Assembly: GCA_003497545.1 (NCBI GenBank)
Contig: DNNT01000161.1
Span: forward strand, 1-8,356
DNA length: 8,356 nt
From: Arenimonas sp.
GTDB taxonomy: Bacteria; Pseudomonadota; Gammaproteobacteria; Xanthomonadales; Xanthomonadaceae
Reading direction: 5' to 3'
How positions within the stretch are numbered: position 1 is the first letter of the stretch; every line of letters begins with the position of its first letter. Positions 4,530 to 8,356 of this stretch are shown in pieces. The translations under genes were made by a program, and so were the position numbers. The notes beneath the pieces are model-generated. The model was not told where the DNA came from. It saw only the letters and a list, made by a program, of their open reading frames with translations, and did not search any database.

Positions 4530-6788
4530 ATGAGCGACATTCCCCTCCCAGGCAGCGAGCGTCCAGGCACCCCGCCGTCCGCCAGGGACCTGGTCGCCGG
4601 CATGCACCGCCGCAGCACCGAACACCTGCAGTCCGTGCTGGCGCGCGTGTTCCCCCGCGCCGACGACTGGCTGTTCGACCTGGCCAAGAAGGACGGCGTT
4701 CCCGACGGCTCGCCCTACCTGTTCGCCATGCGCGCACTGCGCACGTCGCGCGCGCCGATCGAGCGCGGTTTCCGCGAGCACCTCGACCAGGGCTTCGCCA
4801 AGCTCGGCCGCCAGGCCATGCCCGGCGGCGCCGACGGCACGCCGGAACTGACGCTGCTGGAGGAAAGCGAGCTCGAGCAGCAGCTGGCCACCAACCTCAC
4901 CGCCGAAGCGGTCACCCGCATCCACGGCGCCCAGCTCGACGAACTGTCCGCGCGCCTGGCCCGCATGGTCGGCGTCGCCAAGCTCGAGGCCGACGCCAAC
5001 CCGCTCAGCGCCCACAGCCTGGCCGCGGCCATCAGCGACGCCCACCGCGGCGTGGAGCTGCCGGCCGACGTGCGCATGGTGCTGTTCAAGTACTACGAGC
5101 GCGAACTGATCCACGACCTGCGCGACCTGCTGGTCGACCTCAATGCCCGCCTCGAGGCCGCCGGTTTCCGCGCCGACGTGGCCGCCGCCAAGCCGGCACC
5201 GCGCCCGGCCGCCGCGCCCGCCATGCCGCCGCCGGCCACGGCCGACGGTTACGCGCCGGCGGCTTCCGCCTACCCGAACGCCGGCTTCGCCGCCGACCCG
5301 GGTGCCGGCGCGGCCGAGGACCGCGCCGTGTTCGACGCGCTGCGCCAGCTGCTGCACGCCTGGCGCCCGGCCAACCAGGCGCAGCCGCAGGGCGGTCGCC
5401 AGACCGGCCGCGGTGGCCAGCGTCCGCTGCAGTCCGCCGAAATGATGTCGGTGCTGTCGCTGATGCAGAGCCAGGTGCCGGAGTCGGTGAACGAGGCGCT
5501 CGAGCGCCCCGAGGTTTCGCTGGCGGCGCTGCTGAAGAACGAACTGCTGCGCGGTGCCAGCCAGATCGGCCTGCCGCCCGAGCAGGTCAGCATCAGCCAG
5601 GACGACGAGGACGCGGTGGACCTGGTCGGCATGCTCTTCGACGTGATGTTCGACGAGCGCGACTTCGAGCAGGCCGCGCGCAAGATGATCTCCCGCCTGG
5701 TCGTCCCGTTCGTGAAGGCCGCGGTGATGGACCGTCGCCTGTTCCTGTACAAGACCCACCCGGCGCGCCGCCTGCTGAACTCGCTGGCCGAGGCCGTCGA
5801 AGGCAACCGCGGCGAAGGCCCGCAGGAGCGCGAGCTGCTGCAGAAGGCCGAGTCCACCGTGGACCGCCTGATCGCCGAGTTCAACGAAGACCTGGCCATC
5901 TTCGAGACGCTGGAGCAGGAACTGCGCCAGTTCCTGGAACAGCATCGCCGCCGCGTCGAGCTGGCCGAGCGCCGCGCCGCCGAGGCCCAGCGTGGCCAGG
6001 AGCGACTGGAGCAGGCCCGCGACCTGGCCAAGTTCGAGCTCGACCAGCGCACCCGCGGCCTCGACCCGACCCCGGCCATGCGCGATTTCCTCGAGCGCAA
6101 CTGGACCCACCACCTTTCCATGATCGCCCTGCGCGAAGGCCCGGACAGCGGCTCCTGGCAGTCGGCGCTGACCGTGGCCGACCGCCTGCTGGCCCTGCTG
6201 CCCAAGCCGGGCGACGCGGCCGAGCAGGTCGCGCCGGCGCTCAACGCCATGCGCGAGCCGATCGAAACCGTGCTGGCCAGCTCCGGCATCATCGGCGAGG
6301 CGGCGCAGGACGTGATGCGCGGCCTGGCCGACAGCCTCGAGCGCCGCGCCCGCGGCCTCGCCCCGGTGCCCGCGCCCGCGGCCGCCGAAGCGCCGGCCGA
6401 GGACAACGTGGTGCCGCTGCCGGGTCGCCGTTCGGCGGTGCACGAGATGCTGTCCGACCTCAAGCCGCGCCTGGAAGTGGTGGGCGGCAAGGCCAGCCTG
6501 GACGTCAGCGACAGCGACGTCGAGCAGATGCGCCAGCTCAAGGTCGGTACCTGGATCCACATCGCCGGCGAAGACGGCAAGCACCATCCGGTGAAGCTGT
6601 CCTGGGTCAGCCCCATCTCCTCCCGGCTGATGTTCACCAACCGCCGCGGTGTGCGCGTGCTGGTCGCCTCGGTCGAGGAACTGGCCGCGATGAAGCAGTC
6701 CGGCAACCTGCTGGTGCGCGAGCAGGAGCAGGTGTTCGACCAGGTGCTGCACCGGGTCATGGGCAAGCTGCGCGAAGACCTGGCCTGA
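4530..6788 (+). CDS. DUF1631 family protein with PilZ-like C-terminal end
   Basis: This large cytoplasmic protein of 752 residues belongs to the DUF1631 family, often mislabelled thymidine phosphorylase; its function is not established. Residues 1-215 are mostly helical. Residues 220-300 are a Pro/Ala/Gly/Gln-rich linker. The conserved core is about 300-470: DLVGMLFDVMFDE (364-376), VVPFVKAAVMD (391-401) and the family hallmark HPARRLLNSLAEA (410-422). A charged stretch at about 430-505 is likely coiled coil. A second helical part (512-605) and a Pro/Ala linker (608-625) lead to a beta-rich segment at about 668-715 (LKVGTWIHI, VKLSWVSPISSRLMFTNRRG). That segment resembles PilZ domains but lacks a clear RxxxR and D/NxSxxG, so c-di-GMP binding is doubtful. 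GAGGA 4 nt upstream supports the start. It is transcribed away from the nitroreductase operon; pntAA follows after 65 bp. Confidence 0.93.
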   Translation: MSDIPLPGSERPGTPPSARDLVAGMHRRSTEHLQSVLARVFPRADDWLFDLAKKDGVPDGSPYLFAMRALRTSRAPIERGFREHLDQGFAKLGRQAMPGGADGTPELTLLEESELEQQLATNLTAEAVTRIHGAQLDELSARLARMVGVAKLEADANPLSAHSLAAAISDAHRGVELPADVRMVLFKYYERELIHDLRDLLVDLNARLEAAGFRADVAAAKPAPRPAAAPAMPPPATADGYAPAASAYPNAGFAADPGAGAAEDRAVFDALRQLLHAWRPANQAQPQGGRQTGRGGQRPLQSAEMMSVLSLMQSQVPESVNEALERPEVSLAALLKNELLRGASQIGLPPEQVSISQDDEDAVDLVGMLFDVMFDERDFEQAARKMISRLVVPFVKAAVMDRRLFLYKTHPARRLLNSLAEAVEGNRGEGPQERELLQKAESTVDRLIAEFNEDLAIFETLEQELRQFLEQHRRRVELAERRAAEAQRGQERLEQARDLAKFELDQRTRGLDPTPAMRDFLERNWTHHLSMIALREGPDSGSWQSALTVADRLLALLPKPGDAAEQVAPALNAMREPIETVLASSGIIGEAAQDVMRGLADSLERRARGLAPVPAPAAAEAPAEDNVVPLPGRRSAVHEMLSDLKPRLEVVGGKASLDVSDSDVEQMRQLKVGTWIHIAGEDGKHHPVKLSWVSPISSRLMFTNRRGVRVLVASVEELAAMKQSGNLLVREQEQVFDQVLHRVMGKLREDLA

Positions 6789-6817
6789 GGCCCCTGCCGC
6801 CCCGGCGGCGCTTCCGG

Positions 6818-6823
6818 TAGCAT
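6818..6823 (+). promoter_or_regulatory. Possible -10 box of pntAA
   Basis: TAGCAT lies 30 nt upstream of the pntAA ATG and matches four of six -10 consensus bases, but no recognisable -35 precedes it. A small GC hairpin (GCCGC-N4-GCGGC, 6796-6809) between the DUF1631 stop and this box has no T run. The gene may have its own start here or be read from the DUF1631 promoter. Confidence 0.22.
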
Positions 6824-6839
6824 CCCCCGCATACCCAGC

Positions 6840-6845
6840 GGGGAG
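6840..6845 (+). promoter_or_regulatory. Ribosome-binding site that decides the pntAA start
   Basis: GGGGAG sits 8 nt before ATG 6854, the normal distance. The alternative in-frame GTG at 6845 overlaps this site and has no ribosome-binding site of its own, so ATG 6854 is preferred. The resulting N-terminus (MSVCIVFVRE) also fits the family. Confidence 0.65.
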
Positions 6846-6853
6846 TGCTGCGC

Positions 6854-7951
6854 ATGTCGGTTTGCATCGTGTTCGTCCGTGAGACCGCCGCCGGCGAACG
6901 GCGCGTGGCGCTGACGCCCGAAACCGTCAAGAAGCTCGTCGCCCTCGGCGCCCGCGTGCTGCTGCAGCGCGGCGCCGGGGAACCGGCCTTTTTCCCCGAT
7001 GCCGCCTATGCCGGCGCCGAGTTCACCGACGACGCCGACGCCGCGCTGGCACAGGCCGACGTGCTGGTGTGCGTGCAGCCGCCTGCGAACGAGCGCCTGG
7101 GCAAGCTCAAGCCCGGCGCGGTGCTGATCGGCCTGCTGGCACCGCACGCCGACCCGGCGCGCGTCGAGGCCTTCGTCGCCGGCAAGCTCACCGCCTTCCC
7201 GCTGGAAAAACTGCCGCGCACCACGCGCGCGCAGGCCATGGACGTTCTGTCCTCGCAGGCGGGCATGGCCGGCTACAAGGCCGTGCTGCTGGCCGCGCAG
7301 CTGGCGCCGCGTTATTTCCCGATGCTCACCACCGCGGCCGGCACCATCCGGCCTTCGAAGGTGCTGGTGGTCGGCGCCGGCGTCGCCGGCCTGCAGGCCA
7401 TTGCCACCGCGCGCCGGCTGGGCGCGCAGGTGGAAGGCTTCGACGTGCGCCCGGAAACGCGCGAGCAGATCGAATCGCTCGGCGGCAAGTTCCTCGACCT
7501 CGGTGTCAGTGCGGCGGGCGAGGGCGGTTACGCGCGAGAGCTCACCGCCGAGGAGCGCGCCGAACAGCAGCGCCGGCTGGGCGAACACCTAAAGTCGGTG
7601 GACGTGGTGGTCACCACCGCCGCCGTGCCGGGCCGTCCCGCGCCGAAGATCATCACCGCCGCCATGGTGGCCGGCATGAAGCCCGGCAGCGTGGTGGTGG
7701 ACCTGGCGGCGGAAACGGGCGGCAACTGCGAGGCCACGCGCCCGGGCGAAACCTACGAACAGGGCGGCGTCACCTTCGCCGGCCCGCTCAACCTGGCCAG
7801 CCAGGGCGCCATGCACGCCAGCGAGATGTACGCGCGCAACGTGTTCAACTTCCTGGCGCTGTCGCTCAAGGGCGGCGCGCTGGCGCTGGACTGGGACGAC
7901 GAACTGATTGCCCGCACCTGCCTTGCCCACGCGGGCGAGAAGCGCGGCTGA
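6854..7951 (+). CDS. pntAA: NAD(P) transhydrogenase subunit alpha, part 1 (soluble NAD(H)-binding domain I)
   Basis: With its membrane partners this subunit transfers hydride from NADH to NADP+, driven by the proton gradient. The 365 residues cover only domain I, as in the three-gene Rhodospirillum rubrum type; no membrane helices are present at the C-terminus. The N-terminal RETAAGERRVALTPETV (9-25) is the alanine dehydrogenase/PNT signature. The domain-I mobile loop RTTRAQAMDVLS (122-133) keeps Arg122, Gln127, Asp130 and Ser133, equivalent to the R. rubrum Arg127, Gln132, Asp135 and Ser138. The Rossmann motif GAGVAG is at 174-179, with Asp197 (FDVRP) placed to bind the NAD ribose. PGRPAPKIIT (259-268) and DLAAETGGNCE (283-293) are further family blocks. 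It is not alanine dehydrogenase, judging by the RAQ loop. The expected partners pntAB and pntB are absent downstream, where a minus-strand gene begins immediately. Confidence 0.95.
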   Translation: MSVCIVFVRETAAGERRVALTPETVKKLVALGARVLLQRGAGEPAFFPDAAYAGAEFTDDADAALAQADVLVCVQPPANERLGKLKPGAVLIGLLAPHADPARVEAFVAGKLTAFPLEKLPRTTRAQAMDVLSSQAGMAGYKAVLLAAQLAPRYFPMLTTAAGTIRPSKVLVVGAGVAGLQAIATARRLGAQVEGFDVRPETREQIESLGGKFLDLGVSAAGEGGYARELTAEERAEQQRRLGEHLKSVDVVVTTAAVPGRPAPKIITAAMVAGMKPGSVVVDLAAETGGNCEATRPGETYEQGGVTFAGPLNLASQGAMHASEMYARNVFNFLALSLKGGALALDWDDELIARTCLAHAGEKRG

Positions 7952-8356
7952 TCAGTCCACCCGCACCGGCACCGGTTCCGGCGCGATGCCGGGGCCACCG
8001 AGTTCGAGCCAGGCCCGGCGCTGCTCCGGGCTGAGCTGGCGCCAGCGGGCGTGCAGGGCCTTGCGTTCGGCTTCCGGCAGCGCGCGCATGGCGCGCATCG
8101 ACTCACGCATCTTCTCGCGCAGCGGCGGCGGCAGGTCGCGGTAGTTGCGCATGCCTTCGCGCATGCGTTCGCGCTGTTCGGGCGTCATGGCCTCCCAGCG
8201 CGCGCGTCGCTCGGCGCGCTCGAGCGCCATCACCCGGCGCGAGGCGGGCAGGGTGTCCCAGCTTTCGCGCAGCGGCGCCAGCGCCTGCTGCTGCTTCGGC
8301 GTCAGCTCGGCCCAGGCCGGCACCGACACGCCTTCGGGCACCGCCGGCGGGCGGTG
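7952..8356 (-). CDS. DUF3106 domain protein (5' end outside window)
   Basis: The frame is open from the right edge to the stop at 7952, giving 134 visible residues; the true start, and any signal peptide, lies beyond the window. The sequence is a run of short helical units built around LTPKQQQ, MTPEQRERMREGM, LPPPLREKMRESM, LPEAERKALHARW and LSPEQRRAWLEL, each with Pro, Glu/Gln, Arg and periodic Leu/Met/Trp. This W-L-PEQR pattern is the DUF3106 family, found in gammaproteobacteria as short, probably exported proteins of unknown role, in my recollection often next to ECF sigma factor genes. It is highly charged and lacks a membrane segment in the visible part. It ends directly against the pntAA stop codon, convergent. 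A GTG at 8341 could be an internal start, but the frame continues upstream in matching composition, so I treat the gene as partial. Confidence 0.8.
   Translation of the reverse strand, partial: HRPPAVPEGVSVPAWAELTPKQQQALAPLRESWDTLPASRRVMALERAERRARWEAMTPEQRERMREGMRNYRDLPPPLREKMRESMRAMRALPEAERKALHARWRQLSPEQRRAWLELGGPGIAPEPVPVRVD

Noticed and set aside
4399..4737. 113-residue N-terminal extension of the nitroreductase
   Set aside because: It overlaps the start of DUF1631 and the divergent promoter region, and the YdjA-like sequence starts at ATG 4398.
4395..6752. A 785-codon open frame on the minus strand opposite the DUF1631 gene
   Set aside because: It is exactly antisense to a gene with clear family motifs, its translation is low-complexity His/Gln/Leu/Arg-rich, and long antisense frames are expected at this GC content.
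4085..6820. A 911-codon plus-strand open frame overlapping the nitroreductase and DUF1631 genes
   Set aside because: The translation is an Arg/Pro/Gly/Ala-rich frame shift of DUF1631, and it runs antisense through the nitroreductase gene.
6789..6853. Rho-independent terminator after DUF1631
   Set aside because: The GC hairpin at 6796-6809 has only a 5-bp stem and is followed by CTTCCGG rather than a T run.
5270..7588. A 772-codon minus-strand open frame spanning DUF1631 and pntAA
   Set aside because: It crosses two well-supported genes and the gap between them, has Ser/Arg-rich composition and shows no recognisable domain; it is a GC-driven shadow.

Overview
The window is dense, very GC-rich chromosomal DNA with strong G/C preference at third codon positions and only short gaps between genes. 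The gene content points to a gammaproteobacterium of the Xanthomonadaceae/Lysobacteraceae (Xanthomonas, Lysobacter, Luteimonas, Arenimonas and relatives). The best single clue is a 313-residue proline iminopeptidase whose catalytic residues fall at Ser110, Asp266 and His294, the numbering I recall for the Xanthomonas enzyme. A DUF1631 protein, a DUF3106 protein and a split-type transhydrogenase alpha subunit fit the same group. I see no tRNA, rRNA, insertion sequence, CRISPR array, prophage or base-composition island, so this looks like ordinary core genome. No stretch of more than about 300 bases lacks a gene.

Left part (1-1447): two minus-strand genes. The first (1-614, running off the window) encodes an unrecognised protein with a receiver-like N-terminal domain, a Pro/Ala/Glu-rich linker and the start of a second domain. 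The second (699-1373) is an HNH endonuclease-family protein. A divergent gap of 74 bp separates it from pip (1448-2389, plus strand), a proline iminopeptidase.

Middle part (2397-4398): three minus-strand genes that look like one operon, read nitroreductase -> 5'-3' exonuclease -> NUDIX hydrolase. The first two overlap by ATGA (4 nt). The exonuclease and NUDIX genes are 20 bp apart, with a ribosome-binding site in the gap. The cluster converges on pip with 7 bp between stop codons. The gene functions (flavin redox enzyme, flap-type nuclease, nucleotide-derivative pyrophosphatase) are compatible with a maintenance or stress role, but that link is inference.

Right part (4399-8356): a 131-bp divergent control region holds two overlapping inverted repeats. 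It is followed by a 752-residue DUF1631 protein (4530-6788) with a PilZ-like C-terminal end, then by pntAA (6854-7951), the soluble NAD(H)-binding subunit of proton-translocating transhydrogenase. The pntAB and pntB genes are not downstream. Instead a DUF3106 gene (7952-8356, running off the window) converges on pntAA with no intergenic base, the two stop codons forming TGATCA.

I did not find a clearly new multi-gene system. The points most worth a second look are the DUF1631 protein with its control region, the unrecognised receiver-like protein at the left edge, and the transhydrogenase alpha subunit separated from its membrane partners.
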